NCBI GenBank assembly: GCA_022592435.1
Contig: JABYQS010000545.1
Span: 1 to 18,708 of the forward strand
Source of the DNA: Cerioporus squamosus
Lineage: Eukaryota > Basidiomycota > Agaricomycetes > Polyporales > Polyporaceae
Length of the DNA: 18,708 bases
Reading direction: 5' to 3'
Shown: positions 9,131 through 17,298 of the stretch, piece after piece
Layout of the letters: each line of letters begins with the position of its first letter
Numbering within the stretch: position 1 is the stretch's first letter
Made by a program: the position numbers and the translations under genes
The notes under the pieces: generated by a model
Seen by the model: the letters and a program-made list of their open reading frames with translations, nothing else
Databases searched by the model: none
What the model was told of the DNA's origin: nothing

Positions 9131-10496
9131 GAGGAAGGCTCGTGCGACCCGGGCAAGACACATGCAGCGCCACGACAACAGGTGCACGCGGAGAATCTCA
9201 TACATCCCCCTGGCTCCGACATCCGAAGAGGTACTTTGTCGTACTACTTGTCTTCAATCGTTGCTCCAGTATCAAGCACACTCCTATCATGAATCCTCGC
9301 TTGTCCGCGTACCCCTGTCTAGACACCGTGGCACCGCGTTCCTCCCACTATCTCCGCCTGCACTATCCTCCTGGAGTGGCATACGGCTCCTCTCTGGCGG
9401 GACGCCGTAGCTCCCATCCAGCAATGCGTTCACACTGGTCAGCTTGCATCGAGTCCTGGATCCGCGCTTTCGGGATTGCTGCCTTTCGGTTTACGTTCGA
9501 CTGTGACACGCACGTCTCGCCACGCGCGATTCATCATTTGCACACGCCGCACATCGCTGTGATCTTTCGCCGAGGGCCTTGTTCGCCGACCTCTACAGGC
9601 ATAGCAGGCCATATCGATCATGTACCCCTGCCCGGAGTTGCAGGTTGATTACTCACAACGACAACCTGCCATCCATGGTTTCCGTTCGTTACGTCGCAGA
9701 AGCACCCTCACCAGTAATCACATTCACGGCGCACTCGGGGGGCTGTTGTCCCAGAGAAGGATGCGCCTTCGTCGTAAGTTACTCTCCTCTCCGCCGGGTG
9801 GGAGAAATCTGCATGACTAAGTTCTGAGACGACCCTTTGTAACAGCCCGCGAGGAGCGGGGAAAGTCCCCACGTCCCAGAACACTTCCCGAGCAGGAGGA
9901 TGTTGGAACTCTTCCATACAAATTAGTGGGTGAGCTAAGCATGCACTTCGTCAGCTTCCTCGGCATTCGTTCGGGGAATGTGGCAGGAGGCCTGTGCACC
10001 CGGGATGCTGGAAGAAGCGGTCTTCCACATATATATGGGCGGGTTGAGGTAAGTTCACAACTGTCCATCTTGTGATTGACACATTGTCCCTCGTGCCACG
10101 TCAGTAGGGTCCCTAGGAGAGAGCGCACGGTGTGCCGTGAACTTATACGAAGATCAGTGGCTCGCATCTTTGCCATGAAGGATATAAACCAACGTTTTTC
10201 CAATGCAGCAGGCGTGAACTTGCGTGGAGTGCAGCACTCGCAGCGCAATGGTCGACATCCAATTGAGAAGGGTCAGAAGACGGTTCATCAAGAAGACTCC
10301 GTGTAAATCCGCTCTCTCTCCAGGCATGCGCGCAGTATGCTTCCGATCAATCATGAGGAGAAGAAGAGTCCTCAGATGCACCCCTGGCATGCGTGGCGCT
10401 CCAGACTCTCAGCTTCATGCGCTTCTGGGGTCTAGGGTTCTCTTCCTCCTGCTTGCTATACACGTACTACGAGCTGGACGTCGACGCTGTACTGCC

Positions 10497-12906
10497 ATGA
10501 CGGAGCAATACACGCCCATCGACGAGATTGTGAAGGTACGCCTAGTCCTGACGCTACGAGTCTATGCGTGATGCTGAGCGTAGACGAAGGCTCACGAACG
10601 AGCCCGCCGTGCCTTCGAGTCGAACAAGGCGGCATCAGTCGCGTTCCGCAAGGCGCAGATAGCACAGATTGGCTACCTCATCCAGGACAATGAGACGCGT
10701 CTCATAGAGGCCCTCAAGCTCGACCTTGGGCGGCCCGCGCTGGAGACCGAACTGTGCGTCCACTGAGTGCTGCGATATCTCGTTGGTTGCTTATACTTCA
10801 TGCAGCTACGATATGGGTCCCACTATTAAGGACATCCGCTTAGCCTACGACAACGTCGGACAATGGGCTCGTCCTCAGAGGGCCTTCAGCATCCGATACT
10901 TTCTCATGGGCCCTCATTTGAAGGCAGAACCGAAGGGCGTCGTGCTCATCATCTCGCCGTTCAACCTCCCTCTGTTCCTGATGCTGAGTCCCCTCGTATG
11001 TCCCCCGTTCATCTTCACGCGAACGTAAGATTGATCCTTGTGGCAGGTGAGCGCAATTGCAGCAGGCTGCGCGGCTGTTATCAAGCCGTCGGAGGCGACT
11101 CCGCATGTCAACAAGGTTCTCGCGGAGCTGCTCCCGAAGTATGTGGACCCGGATCTGTACCATCTCGTTCAAGGCGGAATACCGGAGACGACCAAGGTGA
11201 GTCTCGTTTTGCGCGTAGGAGTGTAGAGAACTCCATCGACTGACTAACTACTGTAGCTTCTCGAACTCCGTTGGGACCATAGTGAGTACCTCGACCCCAT
11301 GACGTTGCTTGTTGTGCTAATGTGCTATGTGTCAGTTCTCTACATCGGTATGCCCTTCTTCTTGGGCGATTGCCTTTACTCACTCACATGCTTAGGCGGG
11401 GAACGAGTCGCGCGCATTGTTGCGCAGGCAGCGGCACGCCATCTCACGCCGGTCACGTTGGAGGTGAGATCTACCGATGCCGGTCCGTACACGTTGATAT
11501 CCTGACTCGTGGTCTGATCTGCTTCTGTTGATCGGTAGCTTGGAGGTACGCTCTTTTCTCGTGACTTGCAACATCCCCCCTTCCTGACATATCGCAGGCA
11601 AGAACCCTGTCGTAATCGACCCTAAGGTGGTACCCCGTATTCACTGCGAAGCGTATCCTCTGGGGTCGCTTTGGAAACGCTGGACAGGTGAGGTTCCGTC
11701 GTACATCCACTTAACCCAGCTGAACTCATGGGATGGCCTCAGGTTTGCACAGCACCCGAATACGTGCTGGTTCCTCGGGAGTTCCAGGAGACGCTGGTTT
11801 CGGCCTTCAAGAAAGTGTGAGTTGCCATGCTCTCTTCCCGCGAGCTCCTCATCATGTAGGCTGCAGATATCACTCCTTCTACCCAGACGGCCCAGAGAAG
11901 TCCGACTCTTTCGCTCGCATCGTGTCTACGCAGCACGCGGCACGTATCAAGGCACTCCTCGATCGTACAGACGGCGATATCATATGCGGCGGCGAATTCG
12001 ACGTGGACAAGAGATATGTCGCACCCACCATTGTCAAGGACGTCACTGCTTCGGACTCTCTGATGAGCGAGTGAGCTTTGTTCCTCATCTATTCCTGGTA
12101 CGTGTACTCACGCATCTGCATGTCGCAACGTGCAGAGAGATCTTCGGGCCTGTTCTGGCTGTCATTCCAGTGAAGGACGTTGACGAAGCCATCGCCATCA
12201 TTCGCTCTCGGTGTGTCTTCCCGATGTCGAGGATGCGCTGCACATAGAAGCTCACAGGCTTCCAGGCAGACTCCTTTAGCTGTATATGTCTTCTCTCCCG
12301 ATAAGCAGTTTCAGACGAAAGGTGAGCAGTGTGGGGGTGTCACGAGCGCTCGCTCACTGAAGTACTATTGGCAGTGTTCTCAAGCACGAAAAGCGGAACG
12401 GCTCTCGCGAATGAGACAACGCTCAGCCCTGCCGTTCCTGGCTTCCCAGTGGGCGGTGTTGGTGCGAGCGGATGTAAGGAACGAGACATGATCTCACTTC
12501 TGACCGAGACTGACGCTTCCTTCGTTCTAGATGGTTACTACTCGGGAAGACATGCGTTCGAACAATTCACACACTGGCGGGTGTCGCTGGACAATCCGAT
12601 CTGGTGAGCTCTCTGTGATCGTCCTATCACTAGTACGCATCGCTAATCTGGGCTTCCCCGCTGCACAGGATCGACAATAGATTTATGCTCGCCTTTCGAT
12701 TCCCCCCGTACAAAGCGGGCTACAAGAAGTACTTGATGTGGCTATATCCGCCTCTTCCTCCTCGTCCGACGAGGATGCCTGCAGGATACGCTGTTCAAGA
12801 GAGACCGAGATGGGCATTCTGGATCGTTTGTGCGGTTGTTGGGGCATCAGCGGTCCTCCTGAGCGGTCCCTTCCTCTATAGCAAGGACGTGTTCCGCCTC
12901 TCGTAA
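10497..12906 (+). CDS. Fatty-aldehyde dehydrogenase (ALDH3 family), copy 2, with a 1-bp frameshift
   Basis: This is a complete ALDH3-type gene in 16 exons: 10497-10535, 10590-10753, 10806-10995, 11047-11196, 11257-11281, 11336-11347, 11396-11463, 11539-11545, 11598-11687, 11743-11816, 11867-12070, 12136-12210, 12266-12321, 12375-12473, 12531-12603, 12669-12906. The start is ATG at 10497 (MTEQYTPIDEIVK), followed by AHERARRAFESNKAAS. It shows KGVVLIISPFNLPLF, catalytic Glu216 in TLELGGK, Cys250 in GNAGQVCTAPEYVL, EEIFGPVLAVIP and PVGGVGASGYG. The C-terminus carries a membrane anchor (WIVCAVVGASAVLLSGPFLY), as in tail-anchored fatty-aldehyde dehydrogenases of the ER or outer mitochondrial membrane. 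Exon 11598-11687 is 90 nt where phase and the paralogue require 89, so one extra base near 11627-11640 shifts the frame between Glu216 and Cys250. Without it the protein would be 520 aa. All exon lengths shared with copy 1 otherwise match up to the divergent tail. Confidence 0.92.
11539..11545 (+). other. 7-nt micro-exon of ALDH copy 2
   Basis: The bases cttggag lie between atcggtag and gtacgc, encoding Leu-Gly plus the first base of the second Gly of TLELGGK. Sequence, length and phase are identical to the micro-exon at 574-580 in copy 1. Confidence 0.85.
11627..11640 (+). other. Single-base frameshift site in ALDH copy 2
   Basis: After DPK the sequence reads gtggtaccccgtattcactg. Copy 1 has gtcgacctgccattaacagc at the same place, one base shorter to the conserved Ala codon. 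The surplus base, most simply the t at 11631, throws the following conserved stretch KRILWGRFGNAGQ out of frame. A splice solution would need a 25-bp intron (11627-11651), which is too short to be credible. Confidence 0.8.
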
Positions 12907-13647
12907 GAGAGCAGTATTCCACTTGTTATATGTAGAGAGGGAATATGGGCCGGATCGTTTGCTACAGTATGTGTTCTTGACCTTCTCGAGGCGTATCCCA
13001 TATTCACGCTGTCCTGCTGTCTCCGTCACCGCATGGATCATAGTGCCCGAACGCATTGCCTTCACCTCCAGGCGCTCGATAGGGCGCCGCAAAGGGTTCC
13101 TCGTGAGTGTAGTAGCTCTGCGATAAGTAGCTCGAAGTTCTCGCTGATTGATGTCCGGGAAGTGGCGTCCAAGTTCTGCTATAACAGGGATCGAATGGAG
13201 CTCACAAACGCCTCGCCGATTGATTCTTCATCTGATGCTCGGGACGTCAAATGGGCAGGGCGATGTTCTGTGGGTAGCAAACCAATGAACCGCGCATCGC
13301 GGTCACCGAAGAAGCCGATCCCCGTCTGTGTCCCATCATCATTCAGCATACATTTCCTTCGGTGGACGCAATCGAGCTGCAATGGCAGTTCGAAGTCGCC
13401 CTGTATCCTCGGCGCCATCTTCCGCAGTATGTCACTCTATCCCGGGACGAGCCAGAAGCATGGTGATTACACAGCGCTCGATCGCCGTCGAAGAGCCTCG
13501 GAGTCAGTGGGCGGCGAAGCCTAGACCTGTCAGCTGCGTACTTCGTTTCGGTACATATGCTTGAACCAACGGTCGCTGGCGGGCTCCCTTCAGCCTTCAC
13601 TGTAGCACCCTCATTCCTGCCTGCGACCATCCCTTCCCGAGTAAGCC
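12907..13647. other. Intergenic region between ALDH copy 2 and the second DUF6534 gene
   Basis: About 740 bp between two plus-strand genes should hold the ALDH 3' end and the DUF6534 promoter. A minus-strand frame at 13179-13418 starts with ATG, is open for 79 codons (it includes GIGFFGDRDARFIGLL) and ends in TAG. An overlapping plus frame at 13033-13524 is also open. I recognise neither. Since opposite frames over the same bases are both open, base composition alone may explain them. Confidence 0.35.
13179..13418 (-). CDS. Small hypothetical ORF, unrecognised
   Basis: An ATG-initiated 79-codon frame begins MAPRIQGDFELPLQLDCVHR and ends in AFVSSIRSLL. Its composition is fairly protein-like, mixed and charged with no low-complexity stretch, but it has no domain, signal peptide or membrane segment that I recognise. 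It lies antisense in the promoter space of the DUF6534 gene at 13648. It may be an exon of an uncharacterised gene or a chance ORF. Confidence 0.2.
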   Translation of the reverse strand: MAPRIQGDFELPLQLDCVHRRKCMLNDDGTQTGIGFFGDRDARFIGLLPTEHRPAHLTSRASDEESIGEAFVSSIRSLL

Positions 13648-15259
13648 ATGGCTTCCGCTCCTTCAGGTGCAACGGGTCCAATGGCTCTGGAATTGCCCCC
13701 AAACTTCAAGCTTCTGTACGTATCCGCAACTCGCCGCAGACATGTTTGAACGTCTAACATTTTTCTTCGTTTATGCAGTGCTGGACCTCAGGTTTGTAGT
13801 CAGAGTCCGTCCCGGACTCAAGCTGACAAGATTTGTCGCCACTCTTCCAGCTCATCGCGATATTCTTGGCCTGGGGACTTCAAGGAGCGCTGGTGGTTCA
13901 ATGCTGTGAGCAAAGCAGCATACATATTGCTGTTCCGCACACACAATTGACGCGAATTTGTCCATCAGATATATACCAGACCTGTTTCCCCAATGATCAC
14001 ATCTCCTTCAAGCTTCTCGTTTGGGGAGTCTTCGTCTGGGAGTGGGTACAGCTGGGGCTGGTCACCCAGACGTACTTCGAGATCTACGTATACGACTACG
14101 GCAGCCTGGCGAGTTTGACCTCTTACCACAGCACCTGGTTCAGCGTCCCTATCATGTCGGCCGTCGTCTCGTTTGCCGTGCAGTGCTTCTTCGCATGGAG
14201 GATATGGGTGCTGTCTCTATCCAGGTTTCTCACTGGCATCATCTTGATTGTACGTCCTGTTCTTCGCTGCTTCTGGCGCTCTGATTGACAGGCGTACCAG
14301 TTATCCTTTGCACAAGCGGCTTTAGAAGTGGCCGGCGGTGTGATAGTAGGTTACCTCACCAGGGTTTACAACGTCTTGAATGATGACATCCGCTTGCAGA
14401 TTCGGCTCACCGATGCCAACGCCGCACATGCTTCTTTGAATAGACCTATAGTCTCAGTAAGTGTCTTCGCACACCTGTCGAACTCTACTCAAGTACTGTT
14501 TGTCAAACAGACCAGTCTTATTGTTGCCACGGTCGTGGATGTCCTCATCGCTGCTAGCATGACCTACTTGGTACGTCCACAAGTCAATATACTTAGTCCA
14601 GATACATGTGGCTCACTCATGACGGTGCCAACAGCTACTTCGTGCAAAAACAGGCATGAAGCAGTCGGATGCAATTTTACAGAAGCTTGCTCGAGTAGGC
14701 ATCGAGACCGGGGCTGCGACAGGTAAGGCGAGACTGCGTCCGCCTTCAATGGTTTACTCATGTGTGATATAGCTGCCGTCGCTTTCATCTACGCCGTATT
14801 CTTCATGACCCATCAGGTAGGATATCATGACCAAAATTGTACTCATACTGCGTTCACTCACCAAGGAATTGCACCCGCAGAACGATCTTCTTTTTCAATG
14901 CCCGTGAGTAGTATGACTTGTTACCTCCCTGGATACCCACAGCTCATCATCACCACAGTGCTCTCGTCCTCCCGAAGCTCTACGCGAACACCCTCCTTAT
15001 CAGCCTCAACAACCGCGCGTTCACGTTCAGAGGAGGCTTCGCGACGAAAGGCGGCACTGAGAGTGATGTGTCATCTGCGCCTACGGGCCGCAGTCGTGCG
15101 CTCGTTAGTCACGAACTCCCCTCTCCAACTGCGAGCCGCCCAGTACATATCAACGTCCACCACGAGACTTACACTGAGCACGATGCCGCGAAGGATGTTG
15201 TCGAACTAGTCCCGATGGAGCCCGCATATCGTTCCAGGGGCTTCGGAGAGAAAGCCTAG
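13648..15259 (+). CDS. DUF6534-domain seven-span membrane protein, intact
   Basis: This is a second member of the Agaricomycete DUF6534 membrane family, function unknown. Ten exons (13648-13715, 13779-13791, 13851-13905, 13969-14249, 14292-14456, 14511-14570, 14635-14722, 14773-14816, 14881-14903, 14959-15259) sum to 1098 nt, 365 aa, with no internal stop. The start ATG follows a pyrimidine-rich leader and opens MASAPSGATGPMALELPPNF. Hydrophobic spans include LIAIFLAWGLQGALVV, LLVWGVFVWEWVQLGLV, PIMSAVVSFAVQCFFAW and FLTGIILI. The DUF6534 part starts near residue 195 with TSLIVATVVDVLIAASMTY, then LRAKTGMKQSDAILQKL and FIYAVFFM, and ends with the family signature LPKLYANTLLISLNNR. A hydrophilic cytosolic-type tail of about 70 residues follows, ending RGFGEKA. 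Its sequence and exon structure differ from the gene at 2289-4516, so the two are not recent duplicates. Confidence 0.93.
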
Positions 15260-15324
15260 CTAGTAGATACGAAGTAACTATCTCTAGGACCATCGGGTCG
15301 ATTATGATCGCATTTCCATAACCA

Positions 15325-15332
15325 TGTATTCA
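15325..15332. repeat. Target-site duplication, left copy
   Basis: The bases tgtattca lie immediately outside the left terminal repeat of the element at 15333-15933 and are repeated exactly at 15934-15941. An 8-bp duplication is the hallmark of hAT transposition. Confidence 0.85.
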
Positions 15333-15933
15333 TAGTGCTGCAGGGTCGGGTCGGGTCAGGTTATTGGCCATCCAGAGCCATGACCCGACCTACGACTGGA
15401 CATGACCGGTCCTTCAGTCTTATGACTGGACTGGAAGTAGTACAGCGGTACAACCTGACCTAACTGCAGTCAAGTTACAGTTTTGACCGGTCAAAACTGA
15501 TGATCAGTTATAACCAGTTAAGACCAGTCATAACTACCCAAGAAGGTTGGAGAAGTCATGATCAAGAGGTGAATAGCCTTATACAAGCCTAAGATACTTT
15601 CTAAATGATCATCTTGATGACTTAAAGTCCAAAGGGCTATACAATATATGTGCTCTCACCTGGTATAGCTTAGTCGGGACTGATTTTAACTGGTTATGAC
15701 CGGTCATTACCAGTCAAAGGCACCTATAACCAGGTCATTGGTAGGGCAAGAAAGACTGGTCATGACTGGTCATCATCAGTCATGTCCAGTCATAGATATT
15801 GGTTCAAAAATCATGACCACGACCTGACTGGCGACCTGACTGCTACCTTTGTGGTTATGGTCCAGTCATTTCTGCTCAGGTCGGGTCAGGTTCCAGTCAT
15901 TTTCCGGTCACGGGACCCGACCCTGCAGCACTA
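15333..15933. mobile_element. Non-autonomous hAT-like DNA transposon (MITE), 601 bp
   Basis: The ends are perfect 20-bp inverted repeats: 15333-15352 reads tagtgctgcagggtcgggtc and 15914-15933 is its exact reverse complement. Both start TAGTG, fitting the YARNG consensus of hAT termini. An 8-bp direct duplication (tgtattca) flanks the element at 15325-15332 and 15934-15941. The interior has no transposase and is packed with subterminal motifs: ggtcgggtcaggtt twice in the same orientation (15349-15362, 15879-15892), plus many copies of agtcat, gactggtcat and the palindrome tgaccggtca. Such subterminal arrays are typical transposase-binding sites in hAT elements. It sits between the convergent DUF6534 and CmcJ-like genes. 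The perfect ends suggest fairly recent movement, presumably driven by an autonomous element elsewhere (inference). Confidence 0.9.
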
Positions 15934-15941
15934 TGTATTCA
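15934..15941. repeat. Target-site duplication, right copy
   Basis: An exact copy of tgtattca directly follows the right terminal inverted repeat and pairs with 15325-15332. Confidence 0.85.
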
Positions 15942-16273
15942 TAATGTTCACGTACTCCCGGTCGATCTCGAACCAACTACCTATACTATTTATGCGCCTG
16001 CCCGCTTCTCCCCCTCCGGAAGTAAATAGGATGGTAAGCAGGGTGCTCAAAGCTTCGCTTGCTCCGGAAGCTGCCTCTGCTCCTTAATTGTCTCCATCAT
16101 GGTAACCCACTGCAGAAGACGCATCACCAACTCGTCAAGCTCCTGCTCGGTGTTACTGGCGTGCAGGACGACACGTGCTCCTGCAGGCTTCAGGTTCGAA
16201 GCAGACCCGGTCGTATTCGTGCTCCGCGCATGAAGGATATGAGGTACAAGTACACTCTAACAGTTGGAAAAGA
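15942..16273. other. Intergenic, 3' side of the CmcJ-like gene
   Basis: These 332 bp separate the hAT element from the stop codon of the minus-strand CmcJ-like gene and should carry its 3' untranslated region. I see no gene or repeat here. Confidence 0.5.
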
Positions 16274-17230
16274 CTACTCCGAGTCGAAGACCAACGCCTG
16301 AACCTCGATAGACTGCCTGTGCGGCGCATCCTTCGGGCTCCCCTCATCCGTGAAGGCCGTGTGCGGGGTCAGCCGCGCCTTGTCCTCCTCCGAGTCGTAG
16401 CACTTGATCAGAGTGACCTCGTCCGGGGTCTGGCTGCCGAGGTAGTACCACTGCAGCTTCGGGTTGTAGCGCACGCCGAGCGTCGCCCCCGTGCGCTGGG
16501 GATACACGAGGTCGACCTGGACGAGGTCCTTCTCGTCGAGCGAGCGCCAGTCCGCGACGGCGAGTGGCTTGTGCGCGACGGGGTTCTGGATGGGACGCCA
16601 CACGTTGATGATGCGGACGCGGGACTTGAGGAGGTGGTCGGCGTCCGCGGGGAGATGGTACTTCACCTGCGCGACGCTGGCGTGGTACGCTTGGTCGATG
16701 TGCACGCGTTCCTGCATATCAGGGCGAATGAGACCTGTGAGACGGGGCTCGCGTAGACTGGATGCAGACGTACAGCAGGACCTCGGTTCTTGGGATCACT
16801 CTGGTCGTTCCCATCTGCCTTGCGCCTGTTTCCTCTCGTCAGCGACGTGTGCAGCAGCGATCAACGAAACGAGGAGTGCGCACCGGATAGTATGGTCGAA
16901 GATGAAGATCCGCTTTGCACCGGTGGCTTCCTTCAAGAGAGCCTCCACCTCAGCATAATACTTGGTCTTGATGGCCTCCTCGTCGACGAACTCCTTCTCC
17001 GAGCTGGGCCAGTGTACGAACTGGAAGCCCTGCTTGTCGAGGGTGAACTCGTCCTCGCGGCCGCGCACGTCGTGGATCACCGCAGGGTGCGGGTCTTTCC
17101 CGACATTGGAGATCCTCTTCCCGTCGGGTCCGGGGGTGGTATACTCGCGTGCGGGTCCGTCGCCGATGAGTTCGAAGTAGTTCAGAGTGGTGGGAACGTC
17201 GCGAGGTGCGAGGGTAGTTGCGATAGCCAT
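16274..17230 (-). CDS. CmcJ/AsaB-like putative non-haem iron oxygenase
   Basis: This belongs to the fungal family named after CmcJ (cephamycin 7-alpha-methoxylation) and AsaB, related to GA4-desaturase-type proteins. Members are predicted Fe(II)/2-oxoglutarate-type hydroxylases or desaturases in secondary metabolism. Three minus-strand exons (16884-17230, 16774-16825, 16274-16711) sum to 837 nt, 278 aa, with no stop. It begins MAIATTLAPRDVPTTLNYFE. Family landmarks are QGFQFVHWPSSEKEF, RIFIFDHTIR, the HxD motif VHIDQAYHASV (His137, Asp139), RVRIINVWRPIQNPV, WYYLGSQTPDEVTLIKCYDS, TPHTAF (His250, candidate third iron ligand) and the closing HRQSIEVQALVF. Length is normal for the family. A TATA-like box lies about 63 bp upstream of the ATG. 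Several plus-strand open frames here are antisense shadows. The substrate cannot be told from sequence. Confidence 0.93.
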
Positions 17231-17292
17231 TTCGAGCGTTGATTGGGCGAGGTATGTGAGTTGGACTACGTTCAGCCGTGGTATGCAGCACC

Positions 17293-17298
17293 TTTATA
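17293..17298 (-). promoter_or_regulatory. TATA-like box of the CmcJ-like gene
   Basis: On the minus strand this reads TATAAA in the context agtataaaggtg, about 63 bp upstream of the ATG at 17230. Position and sequence fit a fungal core promoter. No transcript data were available, so function is inferred. Confidence 0.45.

Larger units (their letters stand above)
7607..10496. other. 2.9-kb region with no supportable gene
   Basis: This lies between the divergently transcribed P450 (minus) and ALDH copy 2 (plus), so both promoters should be at its ends. Several frames stay open for 60-168 codons, mostly on the plus strand. Two patches look somewhat gene-like: about 7940-8110 on the plus strand, reading LREWTSLYLWKFGEFNPY, and 8752-9130 on the plus strand. 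I recognise no domain in either, and no continuous splice model could be built. The rest looks like unique non-coding sequence apart from the TCTTA-type repeat near 8306-8354. Confidence 0.4.

Noticed and set aside
9142..9648. 168-codon plus-strand ORF
   Set aside because: No domain, no splice sites that fit, and a composition rich in Ser, His, Arg and Pro as expected from chance translation.
11627..11651. 25-bp GT-AG intron as an alternative to the ALDH copy 2 frameshift
   Set aside because: It would restore phase, but it is shorter than any credible fungal intron and would remove residues conserved in copy 1.
11627..12247. 206-codon plus-strand ORF across ALDH copy 2
   Set aside because: It runs through introns in the wrong frame; the spliced ALDH frame accounts for the conserved motifs.
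13033..13524. 163-codon plus-strand ORF
   Set aside because: It overlaps an opposite-strand open frame and shows Ser/Arg-rich composition with no family; both may be chance.
15333..15933. Repeated GACTGGTCAT/GGGTC motifs as a CRISPR or tandem array
   Set aside because: The motifs are irregularly spaced, on both strands and bounded by inverted repeats with a target duplication, so they are subterminal repeats of a transposon in a eukaryotic genome.
16175..16756. 193-codon plus-strand ORF, the longest in the window
   Set aside because: It is antisense to the third exon of the CmcJ-like gene, which has clear family motifs. The length comes from the GC-rich codon bias of the real strand.
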